Shown: one piece after another, positions 7,593 to 16,114 of the stretch
Layout of the letters: the number at the start of each line of letters is the position of its first letter
Position numbering within the stretch: the stretch's first letter is position 1
Assembly (NCBI GenBank): GCA_900752195.1
Contig: CAADUJ010000001.1
Location: 1 to 64,000 of the forward strand
Direction: 5' to 3'
Origin: an uncultured Negativicutes bacterium
GTDB taxonomy: Bacteria; Bacillota; Negativicutes; Veillonellales; Megasphaeraceae
DNA length: 64,000 nt
The notes under the pieces: generated by a model
Seen by the model: the letters and a program-made list of their open reading frames with translations, nothing else
Told to the model about the DNA's origin: nothing
Databases searched by the model: none
Position numbers and translations under genes: made by a program

Positions 7593-9014
7593 ATGGCAAA
7601 TTTCAATCCCGTCACTCCCGAATTAGTAGAAGAACTTAAACGAGTCATGAGTGACAAACAGGTCAAGACAGACGAAGATTATTTGACTGCCTATCAGACC
7701 GATGAAGAAGGTAACTCCCATTATTTCAGTAAACCGGAAGTCGTCGTATTTCCTGAATCAACGGAACAAGTCGTTGAAATCGTCAAATTGGCGAATAAAT
7801 ACCTCGTTCCGATTACACCGCGGTCTGCTGGATCTGGTGTAGCTTGCGGAGCTATTCCTGTCTATCATGGCATTGTCGTCGAACTTGAACGGATGAACAA
7901 GATATTGAAGCTCGATGCCGACAATATGTATGCCGTTTGTCAGACTGGCGTGTTGACCGGTGATTTACAACGTGAAGCAGCAAAACACAACCTTTTGTAT
8001 GCTGGCGACCCGTCTAGTGCGGACAGTAGCATGATTGGCGGCAACGTGGCTAATAATGCCGGCGGTAATAAGGCCGTAAAATATGGTACGACGCGCCATC
8101 AGGTCTATAGCCTGAAAGTCGTCACACCGACTGGGGACGTCCTTGATGCAGGTGCACGGCTGAAAAAAAGCTCGACAGGTCTTTGTCTAGAACAGCTCTT
8201 TGCAGGTTCTGAAGGGGCGTTAGGTATTATTACAGAAGTAACGGTGAAGCTTCGTCCTATGCCACCGTATTCCTTCAATATGGTCTGCGTTTTCAAGACA
8301 GATAATGAAGCGTTCGCATTGCCTAATAAAATCTTGAAAGCTGGCGTTGATCCGACAAGCATCGAATTCATGGATAATGAAGCCTTGAAGATTACTTGTA
8401 AATTCCTTGACATGCCCATGCCGAACGTTGAAGATGGCTGCAATTACGTTATTGTTACAGTTGAATCGTTTAGTCAGGATGACTTGGATCGCAAGATGGA
8501 ACTGCTTTGCGATTTGGCAGAAGAAAATGGTTCGGTAACCGAATTTGAAGCGGATAAACGTATCTGGAAACTCCGTAAACAATTTGCCGAAGCTGCTCGT
8601 GATATTGATAAGATGTTCCAGACGGAAGATTTTGTCGTACCTCTCGATAAGATTCCTGAAATGACAGCACAGATTCCAGAACTTCGTGAAAAATATGACC
8701 TCTATTGTGTAACGGTTGCTCACATTGGTGATGGCAATATTCATGTATTGCCGCTGAATAAGAAGGGGTTGTCACCAGAAGAATGGTTTGAAAAAATCAA
8801 AGCCTTTCATGCCGACTTGTTCCCGCGGGTATACGCTTTAGGCGGCAAGATGTCCGGTGAACATGGTATTGGGTATAAGAAATTGGAAGAATTTGCTAAA
8901 TGTACGCCAGCTGCAGAATTAGCTGTCACGAAGGCAATCAAAAAAGCCCTTGATCCGAACAACATCATGAATCCGGGTAAACTTGTCGACATGACAGGTG
9001 ATTTTGTAAAATAA
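7593..9014 (+). CDS. FAD-linked 2-hydroxyacid dehydrogenase (GlcD / D-lactate dehydrogenase family)
   Basis: 473 residues from the ATG that follows AAAGGTG; an in-frame GTG 18 bases upstream lacks its own binding site. The N-terminal half is a PCMH-type FAD-binding domain with the pyrophosphate-loop region PRSAGSGVACG and GGNVANNAGG; the C-terminal half is the glycolate oxidase cap, with HIGDGNIHVLPL and the terminal GEHGIGYKKLE and NIMNPGK motifs. The family oxidises D-lactate or glycolate, in anaerobes often coupled to an electron-transferring flavoprotein. No etf genes are adjacent. In a Megasphaera-like host D-lactate is the likely substrate. Own promoter and strong terminator make it monocistronic. 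Confidence 0.88.
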   Translation: MANFNPVTPELVEELKRVMSDKQVKTDEDYLTAYQTDEEGNSHYFSKPEVVVFPESTEQVVEIVKLANKYLVPITPRSAGSGVACGAIPVYHGIVVELERMNKILKLDADNMYAVCQTGVLTGDLQREAAKHNLLYAGDPSSADSSMIGGNVANNAGGNKAVKYGTTRHQVYSLKVVTPTGDVLDAGARLKKSSTGLCLEQLFAGSEGALGIITEVTVKLRPMPPYSFNMVCVFKTDNEAFALPNKILKAGVDPTSIEFMDNEALKITCKFLDMPMPNVEDGCNYVIVTVESFSQDDLDRKMELLCDLAEENGSVTEFEADKRIWKLRKQFAEAARDIDKMFQTEDFVVPLDKIPEMTAQIPELREKYDLYCVTVAHIGDGNIHVLPLNKKGLSPEEWFEKIKAFHADLFPRVYALGGKMSGEHGIGYKKLEEFAKCTPAAELAVTKAIKKALDPNNIMNPGKLVDMTGDFVK

Positions 9015-9028
9015 TTGCATAAATATAC

Positions 9029-9070
9029 GAAAAAGCATCGCTGTATCTTTTCAAACAGCGATGCTTTTTT
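9029..9070 (+). terminator. terminator of the FAD-linked dehydrogenase gene
   Basis: AAAAGCATCGCTGT pairs with ACAGCGATGCTTTT around a 9-base loop, followed by a T run. Confidence 0.9.
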
Positions 9071-9317
9071 TGGTAATACCTTTTTTCAAAAGGCATTACC
9101 GTATTTCTCAACGGAGTAAAAAGGAGTATACTTAGAATATAAACATGGTCTGAATGTGGCGACGGTCACCGGTTGTCGTCGTGTTGTGACTAGAAACGTG
9201 TATACAATTTCATATATTCCGTTGATGGACTACAGCGTATCATCGTGTCCATAACGGTGGTTTTCTACATCTTTTGACGCTATCTTTGCAGTGTGTGTTT
9301 AGAAATGAGGGATTCTC
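9071..9317 (+). other. intergenic leader of the CoA-transferase gene, with hairpin
   Basis: GGTAAT-CCTTTT (9072-9084) pairs with AAAAGG-ATTACC (9088-9100) immediately after the previous terminator. The rest contains a partly palindromic stretch around GGTCACCGGT and the ribosome binding region of the next gene, but no RNA family I recognise. Confidence 0.4.
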
Positions 9318-10823
9318 ATGATCAATATTTCGGACCGGATAGGCCATAGAGAGAGAGCTTTGCCAAAGGTCATGTCATCGGAAGAAGCGGCAAGGCTGAT
9401 TGAGCCTGATGATATTATCGCTGTTTCAGGGTTTACGCCTGCCGGGTATCCTAAAAAGGTGCCTGTAGCGTTAGCCCATCGTATTGCGAAGGAACACTTT
9501 ACGATTACCTTGTATGCGGGAGCTTCTGTAGGCGATGAAGTGGATGGCGCCCTGAGCCGTGTACACGGTGTTGCCCGACGACTTTCGTATCACACAAACG
9601 GAGATATGCGTCAGGCTATTAATCGTGGAGACGTTGCCTTTGCCGATTATCACGTCAGTCAGTTTGCTCCACTTTTACGTCATCATTTCATCGCGTCTCC
9701 CGATGTGGCTATCGTGGAGGTGACGGGAATCACAAAAGAGGGGAATCTCATTCCGGCTACGTCCATTGGTACGATGGAAACGATGGTCCAAAGTAGTAAA
9801 AAGGTCATTGTAGAAGTCAATGTGACACAACCACGTGGTCTGGAAGGCATGCATGATGTATATGAGCCGAAAGATGCGCCCTATACGGAGCCCATCCCTA
9901 TCAGGCATGTGGGCGACCGTATTGGAACGCCGTATGTGCGCTGTGGATGGGATAAGATTACGGCCATCGTCGCCAGCGATATTCCCGATACGCCAAGGTC
10001 TTTCAAACCGATTGATGAAGATGGCCGTAAAATGGGAGGGCTTCTCGTAGCGTTCTTACTTTCGGAGGTCCGTCATGGTCGGCTGCCTAAAAATCTGCTT
10101 CCGTTGCAATCGGGTGTCGGCTCTGTATCGAATGCAGTCATTCAGGGATTGAAGGAAAGTGACTTTTCTCACCTTTCTATTTACACTGAAGTCCTTCAAG
10201 ATGGTATATTCGATTTGATTGATGCCGGTAAGGTAGACATGGTGTCGACGGCTTCTATTTCAGTATCACCGGAAGGGCTGCAGCGGTTTTATGATCATAT
10301 TGAGGAATACCGCCATAAAATCATCATCAGGCCTCAGGAAATTTCCAATAACCCTGAAGTCATTCGCCGCCTGGGTGTTATTTCTATGAATACGGCTATC
10401 GAAGTCGATATATATGGACATGTTAATTCGACCCATTTCCACGGTTCCCAGCTGATGAATGGCATTGGCGGTTCCGGTGATTATGCCCGGGCGGGATATT
10501 TGACTATTTTCTTTACCTCATCCACTGCAAAAGGCGGTGCCATCAGTTCTATTGTCCCTATGTGCTCTCATGTGGATCATACGGAACATGATGTCGACGT
10601 GCTTTGTACCGAACAGGGCATTGCCGATTTACGGGGACTATCACCGGTAGAACGGGCCCGGATTATTATCCGGCATTGCGCCCATCCCATGTATAAAGAC
10701 CAGTTGACAGAATATTTAGAACGGGCTATGGCTGTAACAGGCCATCAACACGAACCACAAATTTTGTCAGAAGCCCTTTCGTGGCAACAGCGATACCTGG
10801 ATACGGGGTCGATGAGGAAATAG
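9318..10823 (+). CDS. acetyl-CoA hydrolase/transferase family protein, probable succinyl-CoA:acetate CoA-transferase (Cat1/AarC type)
   Basis: 501 residues, the length of Cat1/AarC-type class I CoA-transferases. The likely catalytic glutamate is Glu291 in YTEVLQDGIF, which would form the glutamyl-CoA thioester. The oxyanion-type GVGSVSNA loop and the C-terminal EQGIADLRGLSPVERA motif are present. The enzyme moves CoA between acyl-CoA (often succinyl- or propionyl-CoA) and acetate in the cytoplasm, conserving the thioester during fermentation. It follows the FAD-linked dehydrogenase but is separated by a terminator. The acyl specificity is inferred from length and motif and is not certain. Confidence 0.82.
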   Translation: MINISDRIGHRERALPKVMSSEEAARLIEPDDIIAVSGFTPAGYPKKVPVALAHRIAKEHFTITLYAGASVGDEVDGALSRVHGVARRLSYHTNGDMRQAINRGDVAFADYHVSQFAPLLRHHFIASPDVAIVEVTGITKEGNLIPATSIGTMETMVQSSKKVIVEVNVTQPRGLEGMHDVYEPKDAPYTEPIPIRHVGDRIGTPYVRCGWDKITAIVASDIPDTPRSFKPIDEDGRKMGGLLVAFLLSEVRHGRLPKNLLPLQSGVGSVSNAVIQGLKESDFSHLSIYTEVLQDGIFDLIDAGKVDMVSTASISVSPEGLQRFYDHIEEYRHKIIIRPQEISNNPEVIRRLGVISMNTAIEVDIYGHVNSTHFHGSQLMNGIGGSGDYARAGYLTIFFTSSTAKGGAISSIVPMCSHVDHTEHDVDVLCTEQGIADLRGLSPVERARIIIRHCAHPMYKDQLTEYLERAMAVTGHQHEPQILSEALSWQQRYLDTGSMRK

Positions 10824-10865
10824 TGGTGTGTACAATGGAGGCAGCCTAGTACCGGTGATAGAACG

Positions 10866-10902
10866 AAAAAAGTATCTTGTCCAAGTAGGCAAGATACTTT
10901 TG
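10866..10902. terminator. bidirectional terminator between convergent genes
   Basis: AAAAGTATCTTG pairs with CAAGATACTTTT; A and T runs on both sides serve the CoA-transferase gene (+) and the glycosylase gene (-). Confidence 0.85.
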
Positions 10903-10912
10903 GTATACGGGA

Positions 10913-11581
10913 CTATTTGGTTTGTAAAGACCGCTGTTTTTTCAATTCTTCATATTGGGCCAAAAGGTTAGGCTTTTCATTGCTCTTATAGGTATAGTCA
11001 GGTTCTTGGGCAACGGCTTTCTCGACGGCTGCTTTAAAGTCGTAGTAGACTTGCCATTTGGCTTCGACGAGTTGGCGTCCTGTCTGGCGGAGAAGAAAGG
11101 CTGGATGGAATGTGGGCATGACGGGATAGCCATTCCAGTCGAACCAGATGCCACGATTACGCATAATGCTGGCGGCGTGGCCATAAAAATATTGGAATGC
11201 AACCTTTCCTAAACATACGATGACCGTAGGCTTTACAATTTCAATTTCTTTTACGAGATGGATATTTGCACAAGCTTTTCCTTCTTCTAACGTGGGTGTG
11301 CGATTGTTGTGCGGCCTGCATTTTACGATATTCGTTACATAGACGTGGTCCCGTGTGAGGCCGACGCTCCAGAGCGCTTTGTCGAGAAGTTGTCCTGACG
11401 GCCCTACAAGGGGGACGCCGTATTCATCTTCCACACCGCCAGGACCTTCACCGACAAACATGATAGGTGAGTCGATGGGACCAGAAAATCGAGTAGGACC
11501 ACGATTGCCTTCGTGGCGCAACGGACAGGCCGTACACGTTGTCAGCTCGTGAAGCCATTGCGTTATTGTATCATCACTCAT
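10913..11581 (-). CDS. family 4 (Fe-S) uracil-DNA glycosylase
   Basis: 222 residues from the ATG behind AGGAGG; the longer upstream frame is antisense-like and lies inside the preceding ybaK gene. Four cysteines (Cys16, Cys19, Cys88, Cys104) fit the [4Fe-4S] cluster of family 4 enzymes. GEGPGG (45-50) is the water-activating motif region, VTNIVKCRP follows, and TFHPAFLL near residue 157 is the DNA-intercalation motif. It removes uracil from deaminated DNA in base excision repair. The start codon overlaps the stop of the upstream ybaK gene (ATGA), so the two are translationally coupled. Confidence 0.9.
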   Translation of the reverse strand: MSDDTITQWLHELTTCTACPLRHEGNRGPTRFSGPIDSPIMFVGEGPGGVEDEYGVPLVGPSGQLLDKALWSVGLTRDHVYVTNIVKCRPHNNRTPTLEEGKACANIHLVKEIEIVKPTVIVCLGKVAFQYFYGHAASIMRNRGIWFDWNGYPVMPTFHPAFLLRQTGRQLVEAKWQVYYDFKAAVEKAVAQEPDYTYKSNEKPNLLAQYEELKKQRSLQTK

Positions 11582-12090
11582 CGTACATGACCTCCTGTAA
11601 AGACGATGCCTTCTTTGGTAAGGTCGCGATACTGGCCATTGGTGATGTGGATAAGGTCGTCTGATGCGAGACGGACTTGTTGTCCCCGTTGGCCCGCACT
11701 GATGCTGATAACGTCCCAGTCTTTGGCCGATAGGTGGATATACGTGGGAAAGGCCTTTTTCATTCCTATAGGAGAACAACCACCGCGTATATACCCTGTT
11801 AGTCCGAGCAAATCTTTTACATGAACTAATTCGATATTTTTATTACCACTGGCAGAAGCCGCTTTTTTCATGTCTAATTCAGCGTTGCTGGGGATGCAGA
11901 ATACAACGGGCCCTGAGTTTTTTCCTTTGCCTACAAGGGTCTTAAATAACTGGGCTGGATCCATGCCTAGCTCTGCCGCTGCGTGAATACCAGACAAATC
12001 ATCTTCTGAGTAAGTATACGATTTTGTTGTATAGTCAATTTTTTCTTTATCTAATATACGCATGACATTCGTCTTTTTTTGCTTTGCCAT
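11578..12090 (-). CDS. ybaK: YbaK/EbsC-family aminoacyl-tRNA deacylase (Cys-tRNA(Pro) type)
   Basis: 170 residues, the usual length for YbaK. It shows the family features TLVGKGK, VVFCIPSNAELDMKKAA and GYIRGGCSPIGMKK, the last being the diagnostic YbaK GGxSPxGxKK block with Cys in place of Ala/Ser. YbaK hydrolyses Cys-tRNA(Pro) formed by prolyl-tRNA synthetase. GGAGATGATTCC precedes the ATG. It is the first gene of a two-gene unit with the uracil-DNA glycosylase, overlapping by four bases. A second, more distant YbaK-domain protein is encoded at 37317. Confidence 0.88.
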   Translation of the reverse strand: MAKQKKTNVMRILDKEKIDYTTKSYTYSEDDLSGIHAAAELGMDPAQLFKTLVGKGKNSGPVVFCIPSNAELDMKKAASASGNKNIELVHVKDLLGLTGYIRGGCSPIGMKKAFPTYIHLSAKDWDVISISAGQRGQQVRLASDDLIHITNGQYRDLTKEGIVFTGGHVR

Positions 12091-12173
12091 GGAATCATCT
12101 CCTACGAAAATATTTAAGAAGTAATTATTATTATTGTTGATTTATTTAGAAGGTTAACAAAAAAAGACAGTTA

Positions 12174-12881
12174 TTACTGGCTGTTTTTATTGTCAGTTTT
12201 TATTTTACTAACTATGTATTCTCGCAATGCTCCAACATGACATCTCATAGAATTTTCTGCGCTGATAGGATCGTGACGAGCAATTGCTTCAATCGTTTTT
12301 CTGTGATAAATATACGTATTACTGTCTCTTAATGAATCAGAAGTAGCCACGATTGTTTTTCCAACGGACGACATTAGAATATACGATAAATTAATAAGAA
12401 TGCGATTTCCACTCGATTCGCAGATCATAGTATGCAATTTAACGTCTTCTTTTTCATAGTCAGCGTCAGATCGTATTAATTTTTCTACTAGTGAACATTG
12501 TTCTAATAAGGCATGAATTTGCGTATCTGTGGCATGTAATGCGGCTAACATAGCTGCTTTGGGTTCAATCATAACACGTACATCGAGTAAATCAATAGCT
12601 AATTGATCAGCGTCATAAATGAAAGTGAGACCCAATGGATCATCTGGTACCCCACGACGAGAAGAAATGTAAGCACCAGAACCTTGGTGGATTTCTAGAA
12701 TATTTCTAGCACTAAGAATTTTAATCGCTTCGCGAATCGTAGAGCGACTAACTCCAGTTTGTTCTATTAATTCAGCTTCAGTAGGCATTTTATCACCAGG
12801 AAGCATCTTTTTTGAAGTTATATAGTCGATTAATGCATTAGCCGTCTGTGTGGCCATAGAGCCAGAGGCGCTTTTATCCAT
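12174..12881 (-). CDS. GntR-family (FadR subfamily) transcriptional regulator of the ketodeoxyuronate operon
   Basis: 235 residues. A winged helix-turn-helix occupies about 8-75 (EAELIEQTGVSRSTIREAIK, wing HQGSGAYIS). An all-helical FCD ligand-binding domain follows, with the conserved Asp/His metal-type residues in the DLLDVRVMIEPKAA region and LHTMICESSGNRIL. It is divergent from the catabolic operon, and dyad sequences lie in the shared promoter region. UxuR/KdgR-like GntR regulators of this class respond to hexuronate intermediates and repress. Role as repressor of the adjacent operon is inference from position. Codon use is A+T-rich like the operon. Confidence 0.82.
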   Translation of the reverse strand: MDKSASGSMATQTANALIDYITSKKMLPGDKMPTEAELIEQTGVSRSTIREAIKILSARNILEIHQGSGAYISSRRGVPDDPLGLTFIYDADQLAIDLLDVRVMIEPKAAMLAALHATDTQIHALLEQCSLVEKLIRSDADYEKEDVKLHTMICESSGNRILINLSYILMSSVGKTIVATSDSLRDSNTYIYHRKTIEAIARHDPISAENSMRCHVGALREYIVSKIKTDNKNSQ

Positions 12882-13034
12882 TATAATCCTCCTTGAATAT
12901 ATATGTATAGAAATGTGACCTCACGTAATTTTGATAGTTCAATAGGAAGTTGATGAACTCCATTTATCAAGAGAATCGTTATTAAATATTATAGCATGAT
13001 ATTCAACATACGGATATAAAAAATAGGAAACAAA

Positions 13035-13158
13035 TCATCAGATGAATATAGACAAAAAATCATACACATATGATGAATTATGCTTAATTGTAATATATAT
13101 ATGACAAATATTGCTTTTTTTACGGCTAAATGCTATTATAATTACAAAATTCATCATA
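13035..13158 (+). promoter_or_regulatory. operon promoter with flanking GntR-type operator dyads
   Basis: TTGCTT (13111-13116) and TATTAT (13134-13139) are 17 bases apart. TATGATGAATT (13069-13079) upstream and its exact inverse AATTCATCATA (13148-13158) downstream bracket the promoter, and a further palindrome TCATC-A-GATGA lies at 13035-13045. The recurring TCATCA/TGATGA core is a good candidate site for the divergent GntR protein. Confidence 0.55.
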
Positions 13159-13219
13159 CGAATAATAACAAAGTTGTCAGATAAGCATAAAACAAGATGG
13201 TTTTTGGAGGTGAGCAATA

Positions 13220-14200
13220 ATGGATACGGTTTATGTTACAGACTATGATTATCCATCACTAGGCATTGAGAAAAAAGCATTTCAATCCATGCAGATACCA
13301 TTAATACCTACGCAAAGTTATACAGAAGATGAAGTCATAAGAAATTGTAAAGAAGCCGCAGGGTTAATAGTACAATACGCAAATATAACAGAAAGGATTA
13401 TGGAAAGTCTTAAAAACTTAAAAGTTATTTCTCGTTATGGCGTCGGTGTAGATAATATTGATTTATCAGCAGCAACAAGACATCGTATTTGCGTTACTAA
13501 TGTACCGGATTATAGCATTGATGAAGTTTCAACACATACAATTGCTCTTATGTTAGATTGTTGGCGGCGCATTACATTCCTTCATAATTCAATTTGTCAA
13601 GGTAATTGGAATTATGCTTTAGCGCAGCCGATAGCACGATTAAGAGGAAATACATTGGGGCTGATAGGTTTTGGACGCATTGCAAGGGAAGTAGCCGTTA
13701 AGGCCCAGGCTTTTGGCCTTCATGTGATCTGTTATGATCCATATGTTCAACCAGAGGCTATGCGTGCTATGGGGGTGTTATTTCAGCCGTTTCACCAGTT
13801 ACTTCGAGAATCGGATGTTGTGTCTTTACACACACCACTGTCAAAAGATACATTTCATATTATTAGTAAGGATGAATTAAATTTAATGAAGCCGTCAGCT
13901 ATCTTGATTAATACAGCTCGAGGACAATTAATCGATGAAGATGCGTTAAAAGAAGCTTTGCTGGAGTATAGAATTGGTGGCGCGGGATTAGATGTACTAG
14001 AAAAGGAACCTATTGCTTCAGATAATATTCTAGTAAATATGAAAAATGTCGTTTTAACTCCGCACGTGGCGTGGTATTCGGAAGCATCTAATCAGGAGAT
14101 GAAGTCAAAAGTAGCGATGGGAATTATTGAGGTATTTCAAGGAAGAGTACCTACATATCTTGTTAATAAGGACGTTTTGCCCTATTTGTCCTTAAAATAA
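13220..14200 (+). CDS. D-isomer-specific 2-hydroxyacid dehydrogenase (CtBP-like)
   Basis: 326 residues. Split substrate-binding domain, then a Rossmann NAD domain with GLIGFGRIAREVA, the catalytic Arg in LINTARGQLIDEDAL, Glu in LDVLEKEP, and the catalytic His in LTPHVAWYS. It opens the KDG operon behind TTTTTGGAGGTGAG. Such enzymes reduce 2-oxo acids or oxidise D-2-hydroxy acids with NAD(P). Its place in the pathway is not obvious: it may divert 2-keto-3-deoxygluconate, or act on a related aldonate. No standard pathway step requires it. First of seven closely packed genes. Confidence 0.8.
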   Translation: MDTVYVTDYDYPSLGIEKKAFQSMQIPLIPTQSYTEDEVIRNCKEAAGLIVQYANITERIMESLKNLKVISRYGVGVDNIDLSAATRHRICVTNVPDYSIDEVSTHTIALMLDCWRRITFLHNSICQGNWNYALAQPIARLRGNTLGLIGFGRIAREVAVKAQAFGLHVICYDPYVQPEAMRAMGVLFQPFHQLLRESDVVSLHTPLSKDTFHIISKDELNLMKPSAILINTARGQLIDEDALKEALLEYRIGGAGLDVLEKEPIASDNILVNMKNVVLTPHVAWYSEASNQEMKSKVAMGIIEVFQGRVPTYLVNKDVLPYLSLK

Positions 14201-14224
14201 AAGTTAAATATGGAGGAAAGTATT

Positions 14225-15070
14225 ATGGATATTCGTTATTCTACAAACCCGAATGATTTTAAAAGGTACACAACAGAAGAGATTCGTCAGGAGTTTCTGA
14301 TAGAAACGCTTTTTCGTCCTGATGAAATAATTGCAACCTATTCTCATGTGGACAGAATGGTAACGGTCGGTTGCATGCCTGTAAATGAAATAGTCCCAAT
14401 TGATAGGGGTATTGACTGTTGGGAAAATTTTGGCACCCATTATTTTCTTGAACGACGTGAAATCGGTATTTTTAATGTTGGTACTGGTACGGGCAAAATT
14501 GTTGCAGATGGAGAAGAGTATGTTTTAGGGCCTAAGGATTGTCTCTACATTACGATGGGAACGAAAGAGGTTACTTTTGCTTCTGACAGTTTGGAAAACC
14601 CGGCTAAATTTTATATGGTTTCTGCACCAGCACATAGGGCATATAAAACAAAGCTGATTTCAATTAAGGACGCTAATAAACGTCCTTGTGGAGAGGCTGT
14701 GTTAGCGAATAAAAGAGTGATTAACCAATTTATTCATCCTGATGTAGTAGAAACATGCCAACTTTGTATGGGGTTAACGGCATTAGATGAAGGCAGCGTT
14801 TGGAACAGTATGCCTCCACATACACATGAACGTCGCATGGAAATATATTTTTATTTTGAAGTTCCGGAAAATCAGGCTGTTTTTCATATCATGGGACAGG
14901 AAAAAGAAACACGTCATATTGTAATGCATAATGAACAAGCTGTTATTAGTCCTTCCTGGAGCATGCATTGCGGTTGTGGCACTCATAATTATACCTTCAT
15001 ATGGGCTATGGGTGGCGAAAATAAAGAATTTGACGATATGGATCATATTGAAATTAAAAATATGAAATAG
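14225..15070 (+). CDS. kduI: 5-dehydro-4-deoxy-D-glucuronate isomerase
   Basis: 281 residues from the ATG that follows TGGAGGAAAGTATT; the family length is about 278. It is a bicupin, and the C-terminal cupin carries the zinc ligands in PPHTHERRMEIYFYF and the later HCGCGTHNY. It interconverts 5-keto-4-deoxyuronate (released from unsaturated uronates of pectin or glycosaminoglycans) and 2,5-diketo-3-deoxygluconate. Next steps are encoded downstream (KduD-like SDR, KdgK, KDPG aldolase). It lies 24 bases after the dehydrogenase gene, so the two are probably co-transcribed. Confidence 0.93.
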   Translation: MDIRYSTNPNDFKRYTTEEIRQEFLIETLFRPDEIIATYSHVDRMVTVGCMPVNEIVPIDRGIDCWENFGTHYFLERREIGIFNVGTGTGKIVADGEEYVLGPKDCLYITMGTKEVTFASDSLENPAKFYMVSAPAHRAYKTKLISIKDANKRPCGEAVLANKRVINQFIHPDVVETCQLCMGLTALDEGSVWNSMPPHTHERRMEIYFYFEVPENQAVFHIMGQEKETRHIVMHNEQAVISPSWSMHCGCGTHNYTFIWAMGGENKEFDDMDHIEIKNMK

Positions 15071-15092
15071 TATTCATTTAGGAGGAAATATC

Positions 15093-16058
15093 ATGCATAT
15101 TTTTAAAGCTGTAAAACGTGTTCCTGGTGGACTGATGCTGGTTCCTTTGTTGTTAGGTGCTTTATGCCATACTTTTACTCCTGGTGCAGGAAAATATTTT
15201 GGATCTTTTACGAATGGTCTGATTACAGGCACTGTTCCTATCTTATCGGTATGGTTTTTCTGTATGGGGGCTAGTATTAACTATAAAAATGCAGGATTGG
15301 TGCTCCGCAAATCAGGAACTATTGTGTTAACTAAAATATTGATTGCCTGGATTGTAGGTTTTATTTGTGTCGCTGTTATGCCTAAAGGCATGATTCAATT
15401 TGGTTTCTTTGCGGGTCTGTCTACTTTAGCCATTGTAACATCTATGGATATGACTAATGGAGGATTGTATGCTTCTTTGATGCAACAATATGGCACAAAA
15501 GAAGAAGCTGGCGCTTTTGTATTAACCTCTATTGAATCAGGACCTTTGGTAACGATGATGATTCTTGGATCAACAGGGGCAGCATACTTTGAGCCACATC
15601 TTTTCATCGGAGCAGTTCTTCCATTTGTTATTGGCTTTATTCTTGGTAATTTAGACCCGGAACTTCGCGAATTCTTTACACCAGCAGGCACAATGATGAT
15701 ACCTTTTTTTGCCTTTGCTTTAGGAAATACAATAGATTTATCTGTTATTTTACAAACAGGCATCTTGGGAATTCTTCTTGGTTTAGGTGTTATCTTAGTG
15801 ACGGGTATTCCTCTTATTTTTGCAGATCGTCTTATTGGTGGTGGCAATGGGGCAGCAGGACTTGCCGCTGCAAGTACGGCAGGTGCAGCCGTTACAAATC
15901 CAATGATTGTGGGACAAATGATTCCGGAATTTCAAGAAATTGTTCCAGCTGCAACAGCTTTAGTTGCTACAAGTGTTGTTGTTACATCGATTGTAGTTCC
16001 TATTTTGGTTGCTTATTGGGTGAAGCATTTTAGCAAAAACCATGAAGTTACGGTTTAA
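15093..16058 (+). CDS. kdgT: 2-keto-3-deoxygluconate permease
   Basis: 321 residues, about ten hydrophobic segments, in the KdgT family; characteristic stretches are KRVPGGLMLVPLLLGALCHT at the N terminus and AAGLAAASTAGAAVTNP toward the C terminus. It imports 2-keto-3-deoxygluconate with protons across the inner membrane. GGAGGAAATATC precedes the start, 22 bases after kduI. Its presence together with kduI and absence of any lyase or unsaturated glucuronyl hydrolase suggests the cell uses keto-deoxy acids released by other organisms. Confidence 0.92.
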   Translation: MHIFKAVKRVPGGLMLVPLLLGALCHTFTPGAGKYFGSFTNGLITGTVPILSVWFFCMGASINYKNAGLVLRKSGTIVLTKILIAWIVGFICVAVMPKGMIQFGFFAGLSTLAIVTSMDMTNGGLYASLMQQYGTKEEAGAFVLTSIESGPLVTMMILGSTGAAYFEPHLFIGAVLPFVIGFILGNLDPELREFFTPAGTMMIPFFAFALGNTIDLSVILQTGILGILLGLGVILVTGIPLIFADRLIGGGNGAAGLAAASTAGAAVTNPMIVGQMIPEFQEIVPAATALVATSVVVTSIVVPILVAYWVKHFSKNHEVTV

Positions 16059-16114
16059 TCTTCAAAAAACTAGTGTTGCGAATTAATTCATGTGATGAAT
16101 TCAGGAGGTTTTAT

